DNA of 64,000 nt from positions 1-64,000 of the forward strand of contig CAVVFZ010000021.1 of the NCBI GenBank assembly GCA_963747555.1, given 5' to 3'. Position numbers and translations under genes: made by a program. Each line of letters starts with the position of its first letter. Within the stretch, counting starts at the first letter, position 1. The stretch is from DUZB01 sp963747555. GTDB lineage: Bacteria > Desulfobacterota > DSM-4660 > Desulfatiglandales > Desulfatiglandaceae. The notes beneath the pieces were generated by a model. The model saw only the letters and a list, made by a program, of their open reading frames with translations. It made no database searches and was not told the DNA's origin. Below, piece by piece: positions 9,738-18,356 of this stretch.

Positions 9738-11454
9738 ATGGCCATTTTACGAATAGCGCAGGGCCAGATAAATACGACGGTCGGAAACTTTTCAGGAAAC
9801 GCTGAAAAGATCATCCGGACCATCGCGTCGGCACGAGGGCGAGGGGTAGATATCGTTACTTTCCCGGAGCTTTCCGTTTGCGGTTATCCTCCGGAAGACC
9901 TTCTGCTAAAGCGTAGTTTCCTGAGGGACAACAACGAGGTTCTGCACCATATCAAAAAGCATACGGAAGATATTGCAGCCATCGTCGGGTACGCTGATTA
10001 CCACAATGGAAAAGTGTATAATGCCGCCGCTCTCCTGCATAATGGGATCTTGCTGGCCACCTACCACAAGATTGAACTCCCCAATTACGGGGTTTTTGAT
10101 GAAAAACGCTATTTCGAAAAGGGATCAGGCCACCCGGTCTTTGAGATCGGGCAGATGCGATTCACGATCACCATCTGTGAGGATATCTGGATTGACGGAG
10201 GGATTTGCGAAAAAATTGCAGCGGCGGCAAATGCGGCCATCGTCTTTAATATCTCGGCATCCCCGTTTCATGCGGGGAAAACAGATATGCGGCTCCATGT
10301 GGCCAAACGTTTTGTAACCAATACGGGAAGTTCTCTCTTTTTCAACAACCTGATAGGGGGACAGGATGAGTTGGTCTTCGACGGAGGAAGCTTTGTTATA
10401 GACCCCAAAGGGAAAGTGGTCTCCAGGGCAGCCCGTTTCCGGGAAGAAATCCTGATCACGGATATTGCGATCCCGACAAACAGACCTGCCTCAAAAGCCC
10501 CAAAACCGGAGTACGTTGAAACCACGCTCATTCCCCTGGATATACGTCCCCAGGCACGGGAAAACACGATCGAAACAAGGATTGCAGAGGAAAACACGAA
10601 ACTGGAGGAGGTCTATGAAGCACTGATCCTCGGCGCCAGGGACTATGTGCAGAAAAACGGTTTCAAAAAAGTGCTGATAGGACTAAGCGGCGGGATCGAT
10701 TCTGCTTTAACCGCGGCAATTGCAGTGGATGCCCTGGGAGAAGAAAACGTGGTGGGGGTCACCATGCCATCCCAATACACTTCCAGCGAAACCTTCACCG
10801 ATGCGGAAAGATTGGCCGGGAACCTGCATATTAAACTGATTACCGCACCCATCAAGGAGATATACCAAAGTTACCTGGAGGCCACGAAAACGATTCTCGA
10901 CAACGCCAAACACGGTATCGCCCATGAGAACATGCAGGCGCGAATCCGGGGAAACATTCTCATGGCCCTTTCCAATCAATTCGGATGGCTGGTCCTGACG
11001 ACAGGCAATAAGAGCGAGATCGCCGTGGGATATTGCACACTGTACGGCGATATGGCCGGAGGTTTCGCCGTAATCAAGGACGTGCCCAAAACCCTCGTAT
11101 TCGAGCTTTCAAGACACATGAACGAACAAAAAGGCAGGGAGATTATACCGGAAACCACCATCGCGAGGCCCCCCTCCGCCGAATTGCGTCCCGATCAGAA
11201 AGATGAAGATTCCCTGCCTCCCTATTTCGGTCCTGGATCCGATTCTGGAGGCCTATGTAGAAAAAGATGAATCCGCCCTCGAAATCATCGCCAAGGGATT
11301 TGATCCCGAAACCGTCCGTAACGTGCTTCGACTCGTGGACTTGAACGAGTACAAACGACGGCAAGCGCCTCCGGGAGTAAAAATCACTCCGAGGGCATTC
11401 GGAAGGGACCGGCGACTTCCCATCACCAATGCCTATCTCCGGAGTGCACCATAG
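9738..11454 (+). pseudogene. nadE: Glutamine-dependent NAD+ synthetase (one frameshift near the C-terminus)
   Basis: Makes NAD+ from deamido-NAD+, ATP and glutamine. The N-terminal nitrilase-type glutaminase domain shows the Glu-Lys-Cys triad (E44 in FPELSVCGYPPED, K111 in YHKIELPNYG, C147 in TICEDIW). The C-terminal synthetase domain has the P-loop GLSGGIDSAL and the TGNKSEIAVGYCTLYGDMAGG segment. The frame open from 9738 loses sense after DSLPPY (about 11224); the continuation VLDPILEAYVEKDESALEII runs in the next frame to 11454. Removing one T from TTT 11225-11227 restores about 571 aa, the family length. Because NadE is normally essential, a sequencing error is the simplest reading. The repaired end overlaps the convergent kdnB by 22 bases. 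Confidence 0.85.
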
Positions 11455-12506
11455 AGTTTCTTGATCTTTTCCCGGGTCATGATCTCTTTCCACCCTTTGC
11501 CGAGGGCATTTTCCCAGAGAGGATCGAGGATCAGGGCCACATCCACCATCTGCTCCAGTTGCGCTTCGCTGCAGCCGGCCAGCGGATATTGGGGCAGACT
11601 GGCCCCGTTTCTCGCCATCATTTTCCGAAACTCCAGAACTTCCTCGGGATGGAATTCATCCAGCAGATTAAAAATGATACAGTTTCCAATGCCGTGATGA
11701 ATATGGAGAACGAAGGAAAGTCCGTAGGAAAGGGCATGGCAGATGCCCACTTGGGAATAGGCGATGCTCATTCCGCCGAAGTAGGAGGCCATCATCAGCT
11801 TGTCGGCACTGTCCGGACCTTTTTCAAGGAAGACCTCCCGGCACAGATCTATAGCCTTTTCGCCATAGGACTTGCTGAACGTATTCAAATAAGAACCCGC
11901 GAGAGACTCAACGCAGTGGATATAGCAATCCATTCCCGTATAAAACCATTGGTCCACCGGCACTCCCGCGGTCAGTTCGGGATCAAGCACAATCTGGTCA
12001 AAAACCGTATGATCGGAATTGAGTCCCAACTTCTTTTCCGGTCCGCAGAGGACCGTGGTCCGGGAGACCTCAGCACCCGTCCCGGACAAGGTTGGGATGC
12101 CCACATGATAGACGGCCGGGTTTCCGATCAGGTCCCACCCCTGGTAATCCGAGGAAGATCCCGGATTCGTCAACATAAGGGAAACGGCCTTGGCCAGATC
12201 CATGGTAGCACCGCCACCGATGCCGACCACCCCTGACGGCAATCCGCCCGACGCGGCCTTTACTTTTTCCGTCAGTTCATCCACATAGGCCGTGGTAGGT
12301 TCTTCATCCACATTCACCCAGAGAAGCAGGTCGTCGGCTTCGACCGGAACCCTGTCTCTTAAAGGGGTCCCCATAAACACATCGTCTACGAGAAACACCA
12401 TGAAGGAGTCGGAGGTCTTCCGTTTTACTGCAAGGATATCACCGAGCTGGTTAAAACAACCGCGGCCGTAAACCACATTGGAAACCATTCTAAAGTTGCG
12501 AAACAT
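11433..12506 (-). CDS. kdnB: Iron-containing alcohol dehydrogenase, likely Kdo 8-oxidase KdnB
   Basis: 357 aa, group III Fe-dependent alcohol dehydrogenase fold. GIGGGATMDLAKAVSLM is the NAD-binding glycine loop; GTGAEVSRTTVL and the His residues of GICHALSYGLSFVLHIHHGIGN are the usual metal-binding region. In Shewanella, KdnB oxidises C8 of Kdo and the aminotransferase KdnA then makes 8-amino-3,8-dideoxy-Kdo for LPS. The gene lies 19 bases downstream of a KdnA-like aminotransferase on the same strand, which is the basis for this specific call; alone it would only be an Fe-ADH. Confidence 0.7.
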   Translation of the reverse strand: MFRNFRMVSNVVYGRGCFNQLGDILAVKRKTSDSFMVFLVDDVFMGTPLRDRVPVEADDLLLWVNVDEEPTTAYVDELTEKVKAASGGLPSGVVGIGGGATMDLAKAVSLMLTNPGSSSDYQGWDLIGNPAVYHVGIPTLSGTGAEVSRTTVLCGPEKKLGLNSDHTVFDQIVLDPELTAGVPVDQWFYTGMDCYIHCVESLAGSYLNTFSKSYGEKAIDLCREVFLEKGPDSADKLMMASYFGGMSIAYSQVGICHALSYGLSFVLHIHHGIGNCIIFNLLDEFHPEEVLEFRKMMARNGASLPQYPLAGCSEAQLEQMVDVALILDPLWENALGKGWKEIMTREKIKKLYGALRR

Positions 12507-12525
12507 ATTTTCTCTCTCATTCTTC

Positions 12526-13716
12526 TCAGATACGGCTTAACACTCCGTTCATTTTTGTTATCCGTTCGGACAGCTCCTGCTCGGTCCAGGATAGCTTTAT
12601 GAGCATGGAAAGCGTTCTGCCCATGATGCCGTCCGATCGGGGAAGTTGAAGATGGGCATAATCCGGCAAAATTCCAAGCTTTTCCGCAGCAAGGGCGGCC
12701 GCGGTCCTCATCCCCTTCAGATGCTCCCATTTTCGGATATAGTGCCAGTTGTTGTCATACCAATAAAAGACCCCATCCACACCCGCTCCCGCCAATTCCT
12801 TTACTACGGTCCTGGTTTTCTCTTCATCCGGGAGAAAAAAAGAAAGAAATGTGGCCGAATCTCCGGATTCATCCGGGATATTCCTGAAGCGGACGGCAAA
12901 GCATCGGGAAAGGGCCTCTTTAATCCGCCTTTTGTGCTGCCGCTGCCTTTCAAGCATGATATCAAGCTTCCTCAGCTGCGCCAGACCCACTGCGGCGTTC
13001 AATTCGCTGATACGATAGTTACAGCCCAAAATGGGGTGTCCTTCAAGCCCCCTGTCAATGCCCAGGTGATCGTGCCCGTGATCCGCATAGGCATCTATGG
13101 TCAGGTACAGTTCTTCCTCATCGGTAACCACGGCGCCCCCTTCTCCGCAAGTGACGGTCTTTACGGGATCAAAGGAAAAGCAACCGGCCCGTCCGAAAGT
13201 TCCTACAGCTTTTCCATGAAAGGTGGCGCCAAGGGCCTGGCAGGCGTCTTCGATCAGGGTAATTCCATGGGAGGCACAGACGGCTTCAAGATCATCGATT
13301 CTTGCCATGGAACCGCACATGTGAACGGGCACAACAGCCTTTGTTCGTTTCGTAACAACGTTCCGGACAGCTTCCGGATCCAGGCACAGGGTCTCATCAA
13401 TGTCCGCAAACACTGGAATTGCGCCTGCCAGAAGGACGGCCTCCATGGAGGCCACAAAGGTGAACGGGGGGATGATCACTTCATCCCCGGCCCCTATCCC
13501 GCAGGAAGCCAGGGCTATGGATAGCGCCGATGTACCGCTTGAACACAGGTGGCAACATTTCACTCCAAGGCGTCTGGACAGTTCCTCTTCAAAGGTTCTG
13601 GCTTTCCAGTGTCCCTTCCTTGCCGCATCAAAACCGTAGCGGAATAAAACCCCTGTTTCGAGCACATCCTCCACTTCTTTCCGCTCTTCCTCACCAAACA
13701 TCTCAAACCCAGGCAT
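12526..13716 (-). CDS. kdnA: PLP aminotransferase (DegT/DnrJ/EryC1), likely KdnA
   Basis: 396 aa. PLP-dependent sugar aminotransferase. Seen: SSGTSALSIALASCGIGAGDEVIIPPFTFVAS, the cofactor Asp in EDACQALGATFHG, the region FSFDPVKTVTCGEGGAVVTDEE with the predicted PLP lysine (K of PVKTVTCGEGG), and NYRISELNAAVGLAQL. The ATG at 13716 has GGGAG upstream; a longer ORF to 13788 runs into a hairpin repeat and is not used. With kdnB just downstream it probably converts 8-oxo-Kdo to 8-amino-Kdo, using glutamate as donor. Confidence 0.7.
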   Translation of the reverse strand: MPGFEMFGEEERKEVEDVLETGVLFRYGFDAARKGHWKARTFEEELSRRLGVKCCHLCSSGTSALSIALASCGIGAGDEVIIPPFTFVASMEAVLLAGAIPVFADIDETLCLDPEAVRNVVTKRTKAVVPVHMCGSMARIDDLEAVCASHGITLIEDACQALGATFHGKAVGTFGRAGCFSFDPVKTVTCGEGGAVVTDEEELYLTIDAYADHGHDHLGIDRGLEGHPILGCNYRISELNAAVGLAQLRKLDIMLERQRQHKRRIKEALSRCFAVRFRNIPDESGDSATFLSFFLPDEEKTRTVVKELAGAGVDGVFYWYDNNWHYIRKWEHLKGMRTAAALAAEKLGILPDYAHLQLPRSDGIMGRTLSMLIKLSWTEQELSERITKMNGVLSRI

Positions 13717-13749
13717 CTGTGTCTCCCGTCGCGTGCTATTCAAACCAAG

Positions 13750-13794
13750 GGACGCAGAGCGTCCACGGTGCGTTCCCACATGGAGCATGGGAAC
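13750..13794. repeat. Paired-hairpin REP-like repeat upstream of kdnA
   Basis: Two adjacent hairpins: GGACGC-AGA-GCGTCC (13750-13764) and GTTCCCA-loop-TGGGAAC (13772-13794). This pairing looks like the GTTCCCA/TGGGAAC repetitive palindromes scattered in many proteobacterial genomes. It lies within the kdnA leader, just upstream of the ribosome site. Confidence 0.55.
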
Positions 13795-13934
13795 AAGGAT
13801 GAAAAAAGTTTTGCTATCTTAAATAAACAGGTACGTTCAAGTCAATAGATTCCTTTCTTTCCCATGGATTCAAAGGGCTGCGCAAATAGACATTGAGAAC
13901 CGAGAAGAAATGGGATATCTTTATGCCTGCTTTA

Positions 13935-14074
13935 TACTGAGGGAAATAATGGCCTCTCCGTACCAGCCTGAAAGGACCGCTGCTCCACAGGAATCAGATG
14001 CAGCGGCAAAAAAGACCCTGTGGCGGAATGGCTTTGCTGGCTCCAAACATAGTACCGGGAAATTGGAATAGGGT
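13935..14074 (+). repeat. Dispersed palindromic repeat, copy B
   Basis: Matches copy E (30770-30907) through CCTCTCCGTACCAGCCTGAAAGGACC, AGATGCAGCGGCAAAAAAGACC and TGGCGGAATGGCTTTGCTGGC. Its far end (GGAATAGGGTCC) has diverged from TTGAATAAGATAC. It ends about 27 bases before the next gene and so may form its 5' leader. Confidence 0.8.
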
Positions 14075-14100
14075 CCATTTTGACAACGTAAGAGGAAAGA

Positions 14101-15402
14101 ATGGCAACAGGAAGACAAAGGGTCTCCTCCGGAGTAAGCCAGTTAGACAGGCTTTTGGGCGGCCTTTATATCGGCGACAATGTGGTATGGCACGATGATG
14201 CAGGAAGTCTCGCATCCGTATTCTGCCTGAATTTCATTCAGGCCTCTCTGAACCAGAACAAGCCGCTCATTTATGTCAGCTTCGACCGATCTCCCAGAAA
14301 TCTCCTGGAGAAACTCGGTCCCCTGGCTGAAAACAAGAACGTGACGATTCTGGATTGCTTCACCCTTGGAAAAGGGGCAGGATCCGATATATTCATGACA
14401 TTTTACAAGGAAAACGACTCCGAACGCTCCTGTCGCATTGTCAGTGTGGACGAACCGCAACGGATGGATAAGGTCATGGATGCCTTTTACGGCATTCACG
14501 AGAGTCTGGAAGGAGACGTTCGATTCGTTTTTGAAAGCCTCACCGGAATGCAGGATCTGTGGGGAGGGGAAGAGCACATCCTCTCCTTTTACTCCCATTC
14601 CTGTCCCAGGTTGTACGAGCTGAACACGATCGCCTACTGGATCATGGAGAAGCAGGCTCATTCCACCCGGCTCAGGGCCCAGATCAATCAGATCGCCCAG
14701 GTTGCCATCGACCTTTCCGTAAAAAGGGGAACCACGTCCCTGACCATACTGAAGGCGGAAAAGAGGAGTCTGGACAACCTGGATAAACCCTTCAATTACT
14801 GGAGCAAGGATCTCCTCATCAAATTCGACGATGAAAAACGAACTACGGGAAAATTTGATCTGGGCATGCGTCTAAAAGAACTCCGCATGAAAAGGGGCCT
14901 GACCCAGACGGAATTAGCCAAACTTGTGGGGGTAACCCCCAGCAACATTTCCCAGGTAGAAAGCAACCTGATCTATCCTTCCCTTCCGGCCCTGATCAAA
15001 ATGGGAGAAGTCCTCTCCGTGGAAGTGAGCTCGTTTTTCCAGAAATCCGGTGGACTCAAAAGTAAAGTCATTTTCCCGAAGACGGAAAGCGTTGAAATAA
15101 AATTCCCTGATCTCCCTGAAAACAGCATTATGGGCAAGGCCCTCACCCCGCTGGATTTCGAACCCAAGGCCGAACCGTTTTTGGTGGAAATCCCTCCCGG
15201 AAAAGGCCTGAACTCCCACTTTTTCATCCATAAAGGGGAGGAAATGGGCTACGTGCTCTCTGGTCGCATTCAGCTCAAACTGGGAAACGCTGTCCACACT
15301 GCGAACGCGGGAGACCTCATCTATCTGACCACCGAAATGCCCTCCCGGTGGGAAAATAAAGGGACGGAACCTGCCGTTTTACTCTGGATCAAGGTGAGAT
15401 AG
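14101..15402 (+). CDS. KaiC-like (degenerate ATPase)-XRE helix-turn-helix-cupin regulator
   Basis: 433 aa, three domains. Residues 1-245 look like a RecA/KaiC-family domain (GVSQLDRLLGGLYIGDNVV, later KPLIYVSFDRSPRNLLEKL), but the Walker A position reads HDDAGSLASVF, without the GKT needed for ATP binding. Residues 253-313 are an XRE-type helix-turn-helix (LKELRMKRGLTQTELAKLVG, then SNISQVES). Residues about 355-432 are a cupin (HKGEEMGYVLSGRIQLKLGN). The cupin-XRE part is typical of small-molecule-sensing regulators; the inactive KaiC part is unusual. The ligand and targets are unknown. Its stop overlaps the convergent mvaB by 24 bases. Confidence 0.75.
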   Translation: MATGRQRVSSGVSQLDRLLGGLYIGDNVVWHDDAGSLASVFCLNFIQASLNQNKPLIYVSFDRSPRNLLEKLGPLAENKNVTILDCFTLGKGAGSDIFMTFYKENDSERSCRIVSVDEPQRMDKVMDAFYGIHESLEGDVRFVFESLTGMQDLWGGEEHILSFYSHSCPRLYELNTIAYWIMEKQAHSTRLRAQINQIAQVAIDLSVKRGTTSLTILKAEKRSLDNLDKPFNYWSKDLLIKFDDEKRTTGKFDLGMRLKELRMKRGLTQTELAKLVGVTPSNISQVESNLIYPSLPALIKMGEVLSVEVSSFFQKSGGLKSKVIFPKTESVEIKFPDLPENSIMGKALTPLDFEPKAEPFLVEIPPGKGLNSHFFIHKGEEMGYVLSGRIQLKLGNAVHTANAGDLIYLTTEMPSRWENKGTEPAVLLWIKVR

Positions 15403-16281
15403 GGGCTGATTCCCCAGCACGCCCCGGATCCAGCTGGCCGTTTCCTCCAATGCGGTCCGTGAGATTCCCGTCTCCACGCCAAGGGAATCGAACAGACGCA
15501 CGAGATCTTCGGTAGCCACATTTCCGGAGGCGCCCGGTGCATAAGGACATCCCCCTAATCCCCCTACGGAAGCGTCAAAGACCATAATTCCTTCTTCAAA
15601 TGCCTTTAGGGTATTTGCGACGGCCATTTTCCCGGTATCATGAAAATGCATGGCTATATTGCGCAGGGAGAAGTTGTCCTTCAAGACCGCCACGACCTCC
15701 CCCACTTTTTCCGGAGTGGCCGTCCCGATCGTATCGGCAATCACCACCTCATAAGCGCCCAGTTTAAATAACTCTTGGGAAATCTTTACGATCGAAGAGA
15801 CGGAGGCATCTCCGCCGTAAGGGCAGCCGAAGGCCGTGGAAATATAGCCTCTGATCTTGATGCCTTCCTTCCGGGCGCCGTCGCACGCCAACGAAATTCT
15901 TCGGAGGGATTCTTCCACCGTGGCATTGATGTTTTTCAGATTAAAGGCGTCGCTGGTTGCCGTAAAAACGGCAATCTCCTTCGCATGGGCGAGGATCGCG
16001 GCAGCCAGTCCTTTCAGGTTGGGAACGAGTACCGAAAAGTGAACACCCTTACACTGGGGGCTCCGGTTGATAAAGGCAAAGAGATCTTCGGCATCGGCCA
16101 ACTGCGGGACGCGGGGCGCACGAACGAAGCTCGTGGCCTCCATATGCCTGATCCCGCAGGAAACCAATTTTTCGATCAGGGAGAACTTGTCCGCGGTGGA
16201 CAGGATCTTCTTTTCATTCTGAAGACCATCCCTGGGACCCACTTCCACAATCCGTACGCTACTGAAACTGTTATCGGACAT
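15379..16281 (-). CDS. mvaB: Hydroxymethylglutaryl-CoA lyase
   Basis: 300 aa. Cleaves HMG-CoA to acetoacetate and acetyl-CoA (leucine or ketone-body catabolism), or a related acyl-CoA in the family. DRE-TIM metallolyase: EVGPRDGLQNE holds the catalytic Arg-Asp, MHFHDTGKMAVANT the metal-binding His pair, and GGLGGCPYAPGASGNVATED the catalytic Cys loop and active-site Asn-Val-Ala-Thr-Glu. The ATG at 16281 is preferred over a TTG at 16332, although neither has a strong ribosome site. The upstream minus gene ends in a terminator, so mvaB probably has its own promoter. No isovaleryl-CoA genes are in view. Confidence 0.88.
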   Translation of the reverse strand: MSDNSFSSVRIVEVGPRDGLQNEKKILSTADKFSLIEKLVSCGIRHMEATSFVRAPRVPQLADAEDLFAFINRSPQCKGVHFSVLVPNLKGLAAAILAHAKEIAVFTATSDAFNLKNINATVEESLRRISLACDGARKEGIKIRGYISTAFGCPYGGDASVSSIVKISQELFKLGAYEVVIADTIGTATPEKVGEVVAVLKDNFSLRNIAMHFHDTGKMAVANTLKAFEEGIMVFDASVGGLGGCPYAPGASGNVATEDLVRLFDSLGVETGISRTALEETASWIRGVLGNQPLSHLDPE

Positions 16282-16375
16282 GATAAATACCAGCAAGGGG
16301 CTTTGCGGCCTGTGAACCAAGGGCTCGCTCAAAGGAGAAACTCATATTGACCGACTGCCGGATCTTTTTCGTCGG

Positions 16376-16414
16376 CACAAAAAAAGCCTTCGGATGGTAT
16401 TACCATCCGAAGGC
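16376..16414 (-). terminator. Strong rho-independent terminator after the glutamate synthase-like gene
   Basis: Perfect 13-bp stem GCCTTCGGATGGT / ACCATCCGAAGGC (16386-16414) with a 3-base loop, followed on the minus strand by a run of seven T. It separates the nitrogen block from mvaB. Confidence 0.9.
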
Positions 16415-16443
16415 CATCTTACCATATCCTGAATCAACTGTCT

Positions 16444-18099
16444 TTAACCGTTCAGGATCTTCCTTGCGCTCTCATCATTTACATCCGCCACGTGGGGGAT
16501 TCCCGTCTCTCTTGCGGTTTCCCTGTTTCCCGACATGAGATCACCACGGGTCATCTTATTGAGGGAGAATTTTCTCGCGCCCGCCATGAGTTGTTGCAAG
16601 CCGCAGGCCAATTTATCCGCCAGGGTGCAGAAAGCGATGGCGCCGTACGGGATGTTTTTCATCTCGTCCTTGCCCACCTTTTTCTCCACGTCAAAATAGG
16701 AGGCAAAAATTTCCTTTGCACTGCTTCCCACCTGTTTGACGGTCTTGGGGAGTTCGGACCAGTGACCGTTTACTTTACCGCGCCTTTCCGGATGTATGGC
16801 CCCTTCGATGTTGGAACCCACAAATCCCGGAATCATGATTCCTCTTCCCATGCAGATGAGCTTGGTGTAGGGGGCGCCTAATGCAAGCCCTTTGAACAAA
16901 TGATCTTCCAGGGCAAAGCCTCCGGCAAAAGACATATCCACCACATGCTCGCCCTTAGCCGCCAGGATACGGGCATAATCATAGGCTCTCGAATGCAGAT
17001 TGATGGATGGTACGCCCCAGCTCTGCATCATGTTCCACGGACTCATCCCCGTGCCGCCGCCGGAACCGTCAATGGTCAGGAGGTCAAGGTTAGCCTCGGA
17101 AGCAAACTTGATGGCCATGGCCAGTTCTTCCATTCCGTAGGAGCCGGTCTTGAGCGTCACCCTCTTGAAACCAATCCCGCGCAGGTAATCAACGCTGCTC
17201 ATAAAGTCTTCTCGAACCTGGGCCACGGTCCCCAGATTGGTGCCCCCAAGACGGCTGTGTCGGGCAAAAGATTTGATGGATCCGTTTTCAAAGGCCTCCT
17301 TCACCTCCGGGAGTGTAGGATCAGGGTCCACCACATATCCTCTCTGTTTCAGGAAAAGGGCGTAATCCAGACTGGTGACCTGTATTTCGCCTCCGATATC
17401 CTTGGCTCCCTGGCCCCATTTCAGTTCGATAATGCATTTGTCGCCATATTTGTCCACCACATATTCCGCAACGCCGTTGCGGGTATCTTCCACGTTGAGT
17501 TGGACGATAATCGCCCCATACCCGTCAAAGTATCGAAGATAGGTATTGATGCGTCGATCCAGTTCCGGAGAGACCTCCACCTTGCCTTTCCTGGTTTCCC
17601 CGGGGTTGATTTTTGATTTCCTGTCAACCCCCACCACATTCTCGCCGATAACAACGGGGATACCGACGAGCGCTCCACCAATGGCAAAAGAATCCCAATA
17701 TTTTTCAGCAACGAATGTGGAACCAAGGGCCCCGGTCATGAGCGGCATTCTTATTTTGGTCTTCATTTCCGCTCCAAACTGGGTTTCAAGATTCACATTG
17801 GGAAAAATGCAGTCATCAGGATTATCGGTAAGGCCCTCCCGCAGGCCTTTTACGCCATAGGCATATCCCTGAATCCTGAGGGAATTGTAGGAAACGCCCA
17901 CATGGGTGGTATTATTGGCGCCCGCGGTCACGATACCGAAACTTCTCGGATAGAGCAGCTTTCTGCCGACAAGGCTTGAAAGCCACGTTTCGCACTTTCC
18001 CTGGCAATCCGCCCGGCAGAGCGTACAAAGGCTCGATTCAGCGGGATTTCCCCGGTTACTTGTCCCTAACACATCGTTACTTTTTGAAAATCTCATCAT
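16444..18099 (-). CDS. FMN-binding glutamate synthase-family protein
   Basis: 551 aa. Contains the FMN-binding glutamate synthase domain (synthesis of glutamate from 2-oxoglutarate and ammonia or glutamine), without the glutaminase domain, as in many anaerobe and archaeal forms. Seen: an N-terminal cysteine motif CTLCRADCQGKC (C25-C36), then the TIM-barrel with GALGSTFVAEKYWDSFAIGGALVG, LKTGSYGMEELAMAIKFASE, LTIDGSGGGTGMSPW and a glycine-rich FMN phosphate loop. Two tandem ATGs follow AAGGAGG. It lies downstream of the ANTAR gene and glutamate dehydrogenase but has its own promoter and a leader with a terminator-like hairpin 45 bases before the start. The reductase partner is not next to it. 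Confidence 0.8.
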   Translation of the reverse strand: MMRFSKSNDVLGTSNRGNPAESSLCTLCRADCQGKCETWLSSLVGRKLLYPRSFGIVTAGANNTTHVGVSYNSLRIQGYAYGVKGLREGLTDNPDDCIFPNVNLETQFGAEMKTKIRMPLMTGALGSTFVAEKYWDSFAIGGALVGIPVVIGENVVGVDRKSKINPGETRKGKVEVSPELDRRINTYLRYFDGYGAIIVQLNVEDTRNGVAEYVVDKYGDKCIIELKWGQGAKDIGGEIQVTSLDYALFLKQRGYVVDPDPTLPEVKEAFENGSIKSFARHSRLGGTNLGTVAQVREDFMSSVDYLRGIGFKRVTLKTGSYGMEELAMAIKFASEANLDLLTIDGSGGGTGMSPWNMMQSWGVPSINLHSRAYDYARILAAKGEHVVDMSFAGGFALEDHLFKGLALGAPYTKLICMGRGIMIPGFVGSNIEGAIHPERRGKVNGHWSELPKTVKQVGSSAKEIFASYFDVEKKVGKDEMKNIPYGAIAFCTLADKLACGLQQLMAGARKFSLNKMTRGDLMSGNRETARETGIPHVADVNDESARKILNG

Positions 18100-18143
18100 G
18101 CATCCTCCTTGGCGTTAGATAAAAAGTTGGATTAAAACAAAAA

Positions 18144-18184
18144 AAAGGCGCCCACCCCGATAAACCGGAATTGAGGACGCCTTT
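18144..18184 (-). terminator. Attenuator-like terminator in the glutamate synthase leader
   Basis: On the minus strand a GC-rich hairpin with arms AAAGGCG / CGCCTTT (the loop holds a smaller CCG/CGG hairpin) is followed by about eight T. It ends about 37-45 bases before the ATG at 18099, so it would stop transcription before the gene. A second hairpin (AATTCCC 18201-18207 with GGGAATT 18224-18230, inner CGCC/GGCG) lies just upstream in the same leader. Confidence 0.7.
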
Positions 18185-18256
18185 GTCTTCAAATTTAGGG
18201 AATTCCCTCCACGCCATTGTGGCGGGAATTTATTGCACCTTCACATGTATGCTCTC

Positions 18257-18285
18257 GATTTAGTACGGCTAATGGATTTTGTCAA
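18257..18285 (-). promoter_or_regulatory. Sigma-70-like promoter for the glutamate synthase leader
   Basis: Minus strand: TTGACA (18285-18280), 17-base spacer, TAAATC (18262-18257). Transcription would start near 18250 and give a leader of about 150 bases that includes both hairpins. Confidence 0.65.
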
Positions 18286-18356
18286 GACTTTTCACTAATC
18301 CCATGAATAAAAATGTAAGCAGCACTAAAAAAGAGAAAGGGGGGCAATGGGAAGGA

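Noticed and set aside
11433..11454. Overlap of convergent nadE and kdnB as a functional antisense arrangement
   Set aside because: A 22-base tail overlap is ordinary between convergent genes and depends on repairing the nadE frameshift.
12646..13524. 292-codon plus-strand open frame opposite kdnA
   Set aside because: Antisense shadow of a well-matched PLP aminotransferase; no start signals.
16900..17616. Long plus-strand open frame of 238 codons opposite glutamate synthase
   Set aside because: It is antisense to a strongly conserved FMN-binding domain, lacks domain-like sequence and a ribosome site.
18144..18230. Canonical ANTAR-type twin hairpins
   Set aside because: Loops are ACAAU and GUUUAU rather than A1/G4 hexaloops; only the arrangement suits ANTAR control.
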